Assembly (NCBI GenBank): GCA_030693065.1
Contig: JAUYBL010000009.1
Location: forward strand, 45,471-109,470
DNA length: 64,000 nucleotides
Source of the DNA: Methylococcaceae bacterium
GTDB taxonomy: Bacteria; Pseudomonadota; Gammaproteobacteria; Methylococcales; Methylomonadaceae
Direction of reading: 5' to 3'
Shown here: positions 56,357 through 63,975 of the stretch, piece after piece
How positions within the stretch are numbered: the first letter of the stretch is position 1
Layout of the letters: each line of letters begins with the position of its first letter
Translations under genes and position numbers: made by a program
The notes under the pieces: generated by a model
What the model was told of the DNA's origin: nothing
Database searches by the model: none
The model's input: only the letters and a program-made list of their open reading frames with translations

Positions 56357-57454
56357 ATGCCACAGCTGAATCGAAAGCTTTTAATCCTAAGCCGTTATGC
56401 CCGCCTTGGCGCAAGCAGTCGGCTACGTATTTATCAATTTATTTCATTTCTGGAAAACTCCGAATTTCAGATCGACGTCGAGCCGCTGCTTGATGATAAA
56501 TACATCATCAATTTATATGCGGGCAGGCGTAAGCGCTTATGGGATATTGTTAAAACATATTGCAAACGGTTGCTAACTATAAAAAAATCAGCACGATTTG
56601 ATGTTGTCTGGGTCGAAAAAGAGCTTTTGCCATGGCTTCCGGCGTGGCTTGAACTGAGTTTATTGCCCAGTCGCACAAAGCTTGTTGTAGATTATGACGA
56701 TGCCATATTTCATCAATATGATCAGCATAAATCAGCCTTAGTTCGCTGGCTGCTGGGCAATAAAATCGATGCCATCATGCGCCGAGCAAATCTGGTGATT
56801 GCGGGCAATGCTTATCTTGCTGACCGAGCCCGACAAGCAGGAGCCAAATGGGTAGAAATACTCCCGACTGTCGTGGACACAACTCGTTATACGGTAGCTC
56901 CCATATTGGACCGCAAGCATATCACCATAGGCTGGATAGGCTCCCCAGCTACTGCGCATTATTTACAGCAAATCGCTCCGGCTTTGCGAGAAATCGGAAA
57001 GATTAAGAACGTAAAATTGGTGGCCGTCGGCGCGAATGCTAATCAGCTTGAGGGATTACCCGTTACAGTTATCAAATGGACCGAAGCAAGCGAAGTACAA
57101 GAGATCCAAAATTTTGATATTGGCATTATGCCGTTACCTGACGAGCCATTCGCACGCGGTAAATGCGGCTATAAACTTATCCAATGTATGGCTTGCGGAG
57201 TACCTGTTGTTGCGTCGCCGATTGGCGCAAATGCGGAAATTGTTCGCGATGGCATAGAAGGTTTTTGGGCTTCATCTCAAGCCGACTGGGTTTCCGTGTT
57301 GACTCAATTAATTGATGATTCTTCATTAAGAATAAGCATGGGCACGGCTGGAAGGGAGCGTGTAGAAAGTGTGTATTCATTGGATGTCGCTGCCGCCAAG
57401 TTGGCACACTTATTAAGTTCGTTAGTTGCCCCGGCGAGCTCCGATTTACCTTGA
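56357..57454 (+). CDS. family 4 glycosyltransferase
   Basis: A 365-residue GT-B enzyme. N-terminal ILSRYARLGASSRLRIYQFISFL binds the acceptor; the C-terminal half has ITIGWIGSPATAHYL, GIMPLPDEPFARGKCGYKLIQ (the EX7E-like donor site) and ACGVPVVASPIGANAEIVRDG. It is the last gene of this polysaccharide group. Start codon follows the previous stop directly, so it is coupled. Confidence 0.92.
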   Translation: MPQLNRKLLILSRYARLGASSRLRIYQFISFLENSEFQIDVEPLLDDKYIINLYAGRRKRLWDIVKTYCKRLLTIKKSARFDVVWVEKELLPWLPAWLELSLLPSRTKLVVDYDDAIFHQYDQHKSALVRWLLGNKIDAIMRRANLVIAGNAYLADRARQAGAKWVEILPTVVDTTRYTVAPILDRKHITIGWIGSPATAHYLQQIAPALREIGKIKNVKLVAVGANANQLEGLPVTVIKWTEASEVQEIQNFDIGIMPLPDEPFARGKCGYKLIQCMACGVPVVASPIGANAEIVRDGIEGFWASSQADWVSVLTQLIDDSSLRISMGTAGRERVESVYSLDVAAAKLAHLLSSLVAPASSDLP

Positions 57455-57504
57455 GCTGCGAGACTACAGCCCAAAGCATGTCCACGCACGGCGGCATTGT
57501 CAAA

Positions 57505-57547
57505 TGTATAAACAATAGCTGGTCATTTGCCGTTTTTTGTTTATACA
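57505..57547. promoter_or_regulatory. inverted repeat upstream of brnT
   Basis: TGTATAAACAA (57505-57515) and TTGTTTATACA (57537-57547), perfect 11-bp arms, spacer of 21. It lies just before brnT, where the BrnTA complex would be expected to bind and repress. Confidence 0.65.
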
Positions 57548-57556
57548 ATAACCAGC

Positions 57557-57835
57557 ATGATTATAGAATTCGACGCTGCCAAGAACGCTAAAAATATTCT
57601 CGAACGCGAATTGAGCTTTGAGCGCGCGCAAGCGTTCGATTGGTCTACCGCCAACATCGATGAAGACGTTCGCCAGGATTATCCCGAGCGACGTTTTGTG
57701 GCGGCTGGTTATTTGGACGGGCGCCTGCACATGCTGTGCTTTACGCCTATTAATGGCGGAATTCGGGTAATCAGTTTCCGCAAAGCTAACCCTAGAGAGG
57801 CTCGCAAACATGACAAATCGATTTCCTTTGACTGA
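57557..57835 (+). CDS. brnT: BrnT family toxin
   Basis: A 92-residue type II toxin (ATG 57557, MIIEFDAAKNAKNILERELSFE). BrnT has a RelE-like fold and inhibits translation by RNA cleavage. Signatures: WDxxKxxxNxxKH-like FDAAKNAKNILERELSF, PERRFVAAGYLDGRLHMLCFTP and GIRVISFRKANPREARKH. The upstream frame of ten codons runs through the palindrome and is not used. Followed by brnA with 26 bases of overlap. Confidence 0.92.
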   Translation: MIIEFDAAKNAKNILERELSFERAQAFDWSTANIDEDVRQDYPERRFVAAGYLDGRLHMLCFTPINGGIRVISFRKANPREARKHDKSISFD

Positions 57836-58109
57836 CGCGGACGGCGAAGTCCGCGAATTGACCGACGCCGATTTTAAGCGCATGCGCCCTGCGTCAGACG
57901 TACTACCGGAAATTTTCGGTGCTGAACTCGCCGCTGAAATGCTAAAGCCAAAAGGTGGCAGGCCGCGCACCGATACACCCAAAGTCTTTACCGGCATCCG
58001 GCTTGATCCTGACGTATTGGAAGCCTTCCGCGCCACCGGCAAGGGCTGGCAAACCCGCATGAACAACGCGCTGAAGGAATGGCTTAGGGAGCACACTGAG
58101 TCTATTTAA
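57810..58109 (+). CDS. brnA: BrnA family antitoxin
   Basis: A 99-residue antitoxin with C-terminal ribbon-helix-helix DNA-binding region (IRLDPDVLEAFRATGKGWQTRMNNALKEWL). The N-terminal part wraps the toxin. Toxin-first order and overlap are normal for brnTA. It likely binds the inverted repeat at 57505-57547 with BrnT. Confidence 0.92.
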   Translation: MTNRFPLTDADGEVRELTDADFKRMRPASDVLPEIFGAELAAEMLKPKGGRPRTDTPKVFTGIRLDPDVLEAFRATGKGWQTRMNNALKEWLREHTESI

Positions 58110-58155
58110 CCTCTCTACGCCCCCCGATGAATCAAACTAACAGAAGGACTGATTT

Positions 58156-58424
58156 ATGCCGACTATAGCCATTTTTTACGGTATACGTACATGATGTATT
58201 TTTTCGATACCGGAAAACACAATATGCCCCATATCCACGCCGAATATCAGGATGACGAGGCAGTGTTTTCAATTTTAGATGGCGAGATTATGTCGGGTAG
58301 CTTGCCGCGTAAACAAATGCGTTTAGTACAGGCTTGGATTGAGCTGTATCAGGAATCACTCATGGTGGACTGGAAATTAGCCGTATCGGGAGAAGAGCCG
58401 TTACGCATTGAGCCTTTAAGATAG
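58156..58424 (+). pseudogene. DUF4160 gene with probable frameshift
   Basis: AGAAGGA at 58142-58148 and ATG 58156 start MPTIAIFYGIRT, the normal DUF4160 N-terminus, but the frame stops at 58192. From 58191 the +0 frame continues MMYFFDTGKHNMPHIHAEYQ to 58424, the rest of the family. One missing base near 58186-58192 explains it. A shorter protein from ATG 58191 or 58194 (77 residues) is possible but has no ribosome site. Confidence 0.75.
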
Positions 58425-58433
58425 GAAGTATTT

Positions 58434-58676
58434 ATGAAGTTAATTAATGTAGAGCCTAAAGATAACTATGTCTTGAGGGTTTATTTGGATGATGATTCTG
58501 TCGTGGATTTTGATGTAAGGGCGGAGTTGGAGAGAATACCTTGTTATAAATCACTTTATGATCAGGCTTTATTTAAAGCAGTTAAATTCAAAAATAAACG
58601 CATCTATTGGAACGATCAGTGTGATTTTCATTTGGATCAAATTCTGGATCGTGGCCATCCGGTAAGTCACACATAA
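58434..58676 (+). CDS. DUF2442 protein, copy 2
   Basis: An 80-residue DUF2442 protein (LRVYLDDDSVVDFDVRAELERIP, IYWNDQCDFHLDQILDRG), nine bases after the frameshifted DUF4160 gene. It is the partner in the same two-gene layout as at 48844-49421. GGAAG precedes the ATG. With its partner broken, it may be on its way to loss. Confidence 0.82.
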   Translation: MKLINVEPKDNYVLRVYLDDDSVVDFDVRAELERIPCYKSLYDQALFKAVKFKNKRIYWNDQCDFHLDQILDRGHPVSHT

Positions 58677-58751
58677 AAGATGACGCTTATTGTTTTTTTA
58701 AACAAATCATTCCAAGTCGTAAGTTCCATGGTTTATATGAGGGGAAGTGAA

Positions 58752-58901
58752 ATGCGCTACTGTAAAGATGAGTTGGTTTTACTGGATGAGATTGAAAACG
58801 GCGAGTTTAAGCAAGTTGCTAATGTCGCTGAGGAATTAAAGACCGCAAAGCTGGCTGCAAACGCTGGGATGAAACGGGTTTATAGGGTTTATCGCGATTG
58901 A
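58752..58901 (+). CDS. truncated CopG-like antitoxin stub
   Basis: A 49-residue frame (MRYCKDELVLLDEIENGEFKQVANVAEELKTAK, shown in part) with GGGGAAG upstream. It resembles the first 45 residues of CopG-type antitoxins that precede a ribbon-helix-helix, but the DNA-binding part is missing. The tail MKRVYRVYRD is unrelated. Probably non-functional. Confidence 0.45.
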   Translation: MRYCKDELVLLDEIENGEFKQVANVAEELKTAKLAANAGMKRVYRVYRD

Positions 58902-58924
58902 TGCGGTTCGTTCCTCACCGCATC
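58900..58924. repeat. GATGCGGT hairpin repeat
   Basis: Arms GATGCGGT (58900-58907) and ACCGCATC (58917-58924). Same core as 47073-47117. It touches the end of the CopG-like stub and may have been involved in its truncation. Confidence 0.6.
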
Positions 58925-58967
58925 CTACAGGCTTTTTTGCCTCCTTCTTGGCTTAGAGAGAAACATT

Positions 58968-59192
58968 ATGAGCGCATTAAACAGAATTACTATTGATCCA
59001 AAATTATGCGGTGGACGCCCTTGCATTCGCCATATGCGAATTAGAGTAAAGGATATTCTCGATTTATTGGCATCGGGTGCCAGTACAGCCGAAATATTAG
59101 AAGACTATCCATATCTTGAGGCCGATGACATTAAAGCCGCCCTTGAATACGCAGCGCATCAGATGGATCACCCAATTTTAAGTGTTGCTTGA
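58968..59192 (+). CDS. DUF433 antitoxin-like protein
   Basis: A 74-residue DUF433 protein: RITIDPKLCGGRPCIRHMRIRVKDILDLLASGAS, with the GGRPCIRxxRI motif and a helix-turn-helix. DUF433 is commonly followed by a DUF5615 PIN-like toxin; none is here, so it is an orphan. AGAGAG precedes the ATG. Confidence 0.82.
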   Translation: MSALNRITIDPKLCGGRPCIRHMRIRVKDILDLLASGASTAEILEDYPYLEADDIKAALEYAAHQMDHPILSVA

Positions 59193-59358
59193 ATAGGTCT
59201 TGTTACTAAAGATAGGGTTACAAATAATTCCCCTGTTTCGTCTGTCCATAGATCACCCTTGTGGTGAAGCCTGTCGAAGGATGGATGGGGAAATCCTTAT
59301 CAAGTTGTAATTATTCAGCGAGTTTCTTTGTAGGGCAGAATCAATGCGGTATTACCGG

Positions 59359-59420
59359 GTGGGAGCGACGCCCACGTCGCGATTTGAAGCCTTTGGTCGC
59401 GACGTGGGCGTCGCTCCCAC
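59359..59420. repeat. REP-like palindrome, GTGGGAGC type
   Basis: Perfect 24-bp arms (59359-59382 and 59397-59420), beginning GTGGGAGCGACGCC. The rest of the 390-base gap 59193-59585 holds other repeat pieces and a short antitoxin-like tail at 59446-59502. Confidence 0.88.
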
Positions 59421-59466
59421 AAGACACTTTCACAGCAATCAACTGATGCTGAATAGTTACGAAAAT

Positions 59467-59498
59467 CTTGCATCAGGTGAATTGTTGCTGGAACTCAT
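59467..59498. repeat. left copy of a 32-bp direct repeat flanking vapBC
   Basis: Matches 60403-60434 at 30 of 32 positions (CTTGCATCAGGTGAATTGTT then xCTGGAxCTCAT). In frame it encodes LASGELLLEL and a stop, a C-terminal text seen in antitoxins. Confidence 0.8.
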
Positions 59499-59585
59499 AT
59501 AAACCAAAAATGGGGACGCTTCCCTAGTTTTTGGTGTGTAACGCGGATAAAATTAAGCATCATTTGATGATTTTACGGAGGCTTT

Positions 59586-59780
59586 ATGCGTACCACTCTT
59601 AATCTGGATGACGAATTACTGGCGCAAGCTCAACAACTAAGCGGCTTAACTGAACGTACCCAGTTGATACGTGAAGCCTTACTGGCGCTGATACAACGTG
59701 AGAGTGCACGCCGTCTGGCGCAGTTGGGCGGATCCCAGTCAGCGTTGCAGCCGATTCCGCGACGCCAGGATATTTCTTGA
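59586..59780 (+). CDS. vapB: VapB-type antitoxin
   Basis: A 64-residue antitoxin: MRTTLNLDDELLAQAQQLSG then ERTQLIREALLALIQRES, a ribbon-helix-helix followed by a toxin-binding tail (QPIPRRQDIS). ACGGAGG precedes the ATG. Its stop overlaps the vapC start by one base. Confidence 0.92.
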   Translation: MRTTLNLDDELLAQAQQLSGLTERTQLIREALLALIQRESARRLAQLGGSQSALQPIPRRQDIS

Positions 59781-60151
59781 TGATCTTGGTCGATACTTCG
59801 GTGTGGATAGACCATCTGCGTCAAGGCGATAATCAGTTAGTAGCCGCTTTATTGGCCGGGCAAGTACTGATACATTCCTGGGTGGTGGGAGAATTGGCAT
59901 GTGGCACACTGAAAGACCGTACTCAAGTGCTGGATTTATTGCGGTCTTTACCATCATCTCCTGTGGCGGCTGAAAATGAGGTGCTATTTTTTATCGAGCA
60001 ACATGCTTTGATGGGGCGCGGCATTGGCTATGTGGACGTACATTTGCTGGCGTCTGCACGATTGGCGGGAGCACGCCTTTGGACACGCGACAAGCGACTC
60101 GCTGCCGTTGCCAATAAGCTTGATATGGTCTATGTGGAAACCCTGCACTAA
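59780..60151 (+). CDS. vapC: VapC-type PIN toxin
   Basis: A 123-residue PIN ribonuclease. Acidic site: D5 in ILVDTSVWIDHL, E in VVGELACGTL, D in GIGYVDVHLLASA and D in WTRDKRLAAVA. The ATG at 59780 overlaps the vapB stop (TGATG); a TTG one codon earlier is less likely. VapC enzymes cleave initiator tRNA or rRNA. The pair is flanked by the 32-bp direct repeats. Confidence 0.92.
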   Translation: MILVDTSVWIDHLRQGDNQLVAALLAGQVLIHSWVVGELACGTLKDRTQVLDLLRSLPSSPVAAENEVLFFIEQHALMGRGIGYVDVHLLASARLAGARLWTRDKRLAAVANKLDMVYVETLH

Positions 60152-60276
60152 ATACAGCGCCTGTTTTCAAGAACAATCTTTACGGTTCGACGATTTGATG
60201 CGTGAGCATTTTCTGCCGCTATTAAACGATTTCGTAATTATTCACCTCCCCCTTTGAAAGGGGGTTGTCGTAAAAG

Positions 60277-60367
60277 GTAGGTTGGGCTGCTTGTGCCCCC
60301 CTGGGTAAATGCAATGAAGCCCAACGTTTTGATTTTGTTGGGCTTCGCGTTGCTCAGCCCAACCTAC
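60277..60367. repeat. nested inverted repeat (GTAGGTTGGGCTG)
   Basis: Outer arms 60277-60289 and 60355-60367; inner arms GAAGCCCAAC (60316-60325) and GTTGGGCTTC (60337-60346). A common intergenic repeat type. It fills most of the 398-base gap between vapC and the ATPase gene, together with CCCCCTTTGAAAGGGGG at 60249-60264. Confidence 0.8.
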
Positions 60368-60402
60368 ATTTAACTTTTACGACGGCCTCCATTGAAGAAA
60401 AA

Positions 60403-60434
60403 CTTGCATCAGGTGAATTGTTACTGGATCTCAT
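60403..60434. repeat. right copy of the 32-bp direct repeat flanking vapBC
   Basis: Partner of 59467-59498. In frame it encodes SIEEKLASGELLLDLMTVNRC and a stop at 60451-60453 (shown in part). Confidence 0.8.
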
Positions 60435-60549
60435 GACTGTCAACCGATGCTAAAAAAGCAGTTAATTCAAGCCCCTTATTCATATATAGTTATAATTTTC
60501 TATAAAAATATATAATTAACTATATTTCCATATAAAGTCGGTGACTGTT

Positions 60550-61710
60550 ATGCAAAGTAAACACGTATTTCATCGAAATGAGCTTGCTGAAAAGATTGCA
60601 AAACGGGTTTTGCTGCCAACTCCGGGTTCAGCATCCAGTTCTGGATTGTTTCTCTCTGCACCCAGACGAACGGGTAAATCCACCTTTATTCGTGAGGATC
60701 TTCGGCCGGTCCTTCTGGCTGCTGGCACTATTGTAATTTATATAGACCTTTGGGCGGACAAGAAGGCTGATCCAGGCAGGGTTATCATCTCTGCAATCAG
60801 GTCAGAGTTGGCAAAGTACGAGGGTGTCATTAAACGGCTGGCCAAGAGCGCTGGAATGGACAAGGTTAATGTTGGCGGTATGTCATTTTCTATTGATCGA
60901 GTCGGTCTTGATCAGGATATTTCATTATCTGGCGCACTGGCGGCGCTATCAGATGAAAAAAAAAAGCCGATAGTGCTTATTATCGACGAAGCACAACATG
61001 CCATTACCACGAGCGATGGCAGTGATACATTATTCTCACTCAAGGCTGCCAGGGATGAGCTCAATAGTAGCTTACATCATGGGCTGCACATCATTGCCAC
61101 CGGATCAAACCAGGCAAAGCTTGCCATGCTTCGCAGCAGCAAGGATCAAGCATTTTTTGGCGCTCATCTATTGAATTTTCCACCTCTTGGGCAACCTTAT
61201 ATTGACTGGTTTTGCCATAATCTGGAGTTTGGCAATCATCTTGATCCCCTTGAGGTTATGGCGCTTTTCAAAAAATCGGCATTCCGTCCTGAAATTCTTG
61301 GCGCCGCCGCAGAAGCACTCCGGGATGATTTCGAGCTAAAAGACGAGGATGTCGCGAAAAGGTTTTCTGAGGAGGTGCTTGTTCAGATCGAATCATCAAA
61401 TAACGAGCTGCTTCGCGTTATCCAAGGATTAACGCCCATTCAATTTGCGGTATTGAAAGTGCTTGCTGAATCAGGAGAAGAATATGCGCCATTCGTGGCT
61501 GAAACGCTGGCGCGCTATATGGATGTACTAGAGGAAATAAAGGCGGGAGCGGATGTCAAGGCTGATGTTACATCCGTACAGCAAGCACTGATTGCCCTGC
61601 AAGAAAAGTTCTTGGTGTGGAAGGCATCAAGAGGCGTCTATTCTGTAGAAGATACCGCTATTACGGAGCTGTTTGACGCAGGATTAATTTCTAAACGACC
61701 AAGAACCTAA
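60550..61710 (+). CDS. orphan AAA ATPase
   Basis: A 386-residue P-loop ATPase (ATG 60550; GGTGA lies five bases upstream). Walker A is APRRTGKST (about residue 37-45), Walker B IVLIIDEAQH, with the sensor ATGSNQAKLAML, similar to ORC/Cdc6- or TniB-like AAA ATPases. After about residue 260 comes a helical region ending in a winged-helix-like domain (LTPIQFAVLKVLAESGE). No partner gene is adjacent. An AT-rich stretch with TATAGTTATA and TTAACTATA repeats lies upstream. It could be a mobile-element regulator, a defence component or a housekeeping ATPase. Confidence 0.7.
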   Translation: MQSKHVFHRNELAEKIAKRVLLPTPGSASSSGLFLSAPRRTGKSTFIREDLRPVLLAAGTIVIYIDLWADKKADPGRVIISAIRSELAKYEGVIKRLAKSAGMDKVNVGGMSFSIDRVGLDQDISLSGALAALSDEKKKPIVLIIDEAQHAITTSDGSDTLFSLKAARDELNSSLHHGLHIIATGSNQAKLAMLRSSKDQAFFGAHLLNFPPLGQPYIDWFCHNLEFGNHLDPLEVMALFKKSAFRPEILGAAAEALRDDFELKDEDVAKRFSEEVLVQIESSNNELLRVIQGLTPIQFAVLKVLAESGEEYAPFVAETLARYMDVLEEIKAGADVKADVTSVQQALIALQEKFLVWKASRGVYSVEDTAITELFDAGLISKRPRT

Positions 61711-61789
61711 TAATCATTGATCGTAACTGACGGGGCGTTACGCCCACAATCAACTTTCAAATAGCCAACTACAACAATAAATTTCAAAC

Positions 61790-63730
61790 ATGTGCGGATT
61801 CTCCGGATTTTTAAGTAACCACTTTCCTCAACACCCAGATCAATTGCTAAAAAATATGGGCCAAGCGATTGTTCATCGTGGCCCGGATGATGGTGGTCAA
61901 TGGTGGGATGCTGATTGCGGCATTGGGCTTTCCCACCGCCGTTTATCTATTCTCGATTTATCCCCTGCCGGTCATCAGCCGATGCTTTCCGCTTGCGGGC
62001 GTTTTGTCATCGCGTTCAATGGGGAAATCTATAATCATCTGGAGTTGCGAAGTGAAATAGAAAAGACTGCTGACAACCAATGGCGCGGCCATTCTGACAC
62101 AGAAACGCTACTGGCAGCCTTTGCAGTCTGGGGCATTGAAGCGACACTAAAAAAATGCACGGGTATGTTTGCCTTAGCTTGCTGGGATAGGCAAAAACGT
62201 ACTCTCACCTTGGCGCGCGACCGGCTGGGCGAAAAGCCGTTGTATTACGGTTGGCAGGGCAATAGTTTTTTGTTTGGATCTGAGCTTAAAGCATTAAAGG
62301 TACACCCAGCTTTTAATGCAGCGGTTAATCGTGATGCCTTAGCATTGTTGATGCGCCATAACTACATCCCAGCACCTTATTCGATCTGGCAAGGCATTCA
62401 TAAGCTGCAACCCGGTTGTTTGTTGACAGTTTCAACTGCTCAGCCCGAGCCGCATATTACGCCTTATTGGTCAGGGACACACATCATTGAAGCAGGGTTG
62501 CGTTCGCCCTTCACAGGGTCTGCAGATGAAGCAGTATCGGCGCTAGAAAGCGTTTTGCACAAAGCCATTGGTCAGCAAATGGTCGCCGATGTGCCTTTGG
62601 GGGCGTTTCTTTCAGGTGGAGTTGATTCATCCGCCGTGGTCGCATTGATGCAGGCACAATCCAGTCGCCCGGTACGTACTTTTTCGATCGGTTTTCATGA
62701 GGCTCAATACAACGAGGCCGAGCATGCAAAAGCTGTCGCCAAGCATTTGGGTACAGAACACACAGAGTTGTACGTCACCGCTAATGATGCCTTAAATGTT
62801 ATCCCTAAATTGCCGTCACTTTACGATGAGCCTTTTTCGGATTCGTCACAAATACCCACTTTTTTAGTATCGCAGATGGCGCGTCAGCATGTCACCGTGT
62901 CGTTGTCAGGCGATGCAGGCGATGAATTGTTTTGCGGCTATAACCGCTATTTGATGGCCAGTCGCTTGTGGGGCAAGTTATCGCGATTGCCGCTAGGCGT
63001 TAGGAAAGCTATGGCCTATACCCTGACCAGCGTGTCGCCAAACGCCTGGAATCGCTTGACTACTCCATTAATTAAGGGGTTGCCTAGTCGTTTTAGCCAA
63101 ATGAATATCGGCGACAAACTGCATAAAGGTGCCGACGTGCTGGCCTGCCAATCCGTCAGCGAGCTTTATCTAAATCTGGTATCGCATTGGCAAGATCCGA
63201 CCAGTTTGGTATTAGGCGCCACAGAATTACCAACCTTGTTGACGACAACAAAAGCCCAACCCAACACGCCAACTGACATCGAACGCATGATGGCGTTGGA
63301 TATGCTCACTTATCTGCCCGATGACATTCTAACCAAAGTAGACCGTGCCGCGATGGGCGTGTCACTGGAAACCCGTGTGCCGTTTCTTGATCATCGCGTG
63401 GTTGAGTTTGCTTGGACATTACCCCTGCAATACAAACTCCGCGATGGCGTTGGCAAATGGGCGCTACGGCAAGTGCTTTATAAGCATGTGCCTAAAGCAC
63501 TGATTGAACGCCCAAAAATGGGCTTTGGCGTACCGATTGATGACTGGTTGCGCGGCCCGCTTCGTGACTGGGCTGAAACTTTACTGAATGAAAACCGGCT
63601 GCGTAACGAAGGCTTCTTTAACCCGCTACCGATAAGAATAAAATGGGAAGAGCATCTGTCAGGCAAACGCAACTGGCACTATTATCTTTGGGATGTGTTG
63701 ATGTTTCAGGCTTGGTTAGAAGAGCAGTGA
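61790..63730 (+). CDS. asnB: asparagine synthase (glutamine-hydrolysing), polysaccharide-associated type
   Basis: A 646-residue two-domain enzyme. The N-terminal glutaminase starts MCGFSGF with catalytic Cys2; GPDDGGQW and GEIYNHLELR follow. The synthetase domain carries the ATP pyrophosphatase motif SGGVDSS (275-281) and SGDAGDELFCGYNRY. AsnB-like enzymes in sugar clusters amidate uronic acids or make asparagine for modification; which applies is unknown. Next to polysaccharide genes, so I favour sugar amidation. A start ATG with no clear ribosome site. Stand-alone. Confidence 0.9.
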   Translation: MCGFSGFLSNHFPQHPDQLLKNMGQAIVHRGPDDGGQWWDADCGIGLSHRRLSILDLSPAGHQPMLSACGRFVIAFNGEIYNHLELRSEIEKTADNQWRGHSDTETLLAAFAVWGIEATLKKCTGMFALACWDRQKRTLTLARDRLGEKPLYYGWQGNSFLFGSELKALKVHPAFNAAVNRDALALLMRHNYIPAPYSIWQGIHKLQPGCLLTVSTAQPEPHITPYWSGTHIIEAGLRSPFTGSADEAVSALESVLHKAIGQQMVADVPLGAFLSGGVDSSAVVALMQAQSSRPVRTFSIGFHEAQYNEAEHAKAVAKHLGTEHTELYVTANDALNVIPKLPSLYDEPFSDSSQIPTFLVSQMARQHVTVSLSGDAGDELFCGYNRYLMASRLWGKLSRLPLGVRKAMAYTLTSVSPNAWNRLTTPLIKGLPSRFSQMNIGDKLHKGADVLACQSVSELYLNLVSHWQDPTSLVLGATELPTLLTTTKAQPNTPTDIERMMALDMLTYLPDDILTKVDRAAMGVSLETRVPFLDHRVVEFAWTLPLQYKLRDGVGKWALRQVLYKHVPKALIERPKMGFGVPIDDWLRGPLRDWAETLLNENRLRNEGFFNPLPIRIKWEEHLSGKRNWHYYLWDVLMFQAWLEEQ

Positions 63731-63803
63731 TACTTTTCTTTAAACTTACTCAACAATCGGGCATATTGTTGCCAACCCAAACATCAAAAAACCATTGCAT
63801 GTC

Positions 63804-63935
63804 ATGCGCTTAACTGAGCTTGAAAGACACGTTATTCAACAAAAAGTCCTGCAAATAGTGCATAGGTATCTACACAAGTTTTTGGCCCCTTCTCCAGCGG
63901 GAGAAGGTTGGGATGAGGGGAATCTAAGTGATTGA
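63804..63935 (+). pseudogene. nucleotidyltransferase N-terminal stub broken by a repeat
   Basis: MRLTELERHVIQQKVLQIV is the typical start of MNT-type nucleotidyltransferases (MRLTxxEQxxI...), but where GSR(V/A)DD should come the frame enters the repeat at 63886 and reads LAPSPAGEGWDEG. The gene was probably interrupted by the repeat. Confidence 0.45.
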
Positions 63936-63975
63936 TTTTAATCTCCTCACCCCAACCCTCTCCAGCAGGAGAGGG
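63886..63975. repeat. inverted repeat (GAGAAGGTTGGGATGAGG)
   Basis: 63900-63918 pairs with 63945-63963 (17 of 19), with smaller hairpins TTCTCC-AGCGGG-AGAAGG inside each half. A widespread intergenic repeat. Confidence 0.75.
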
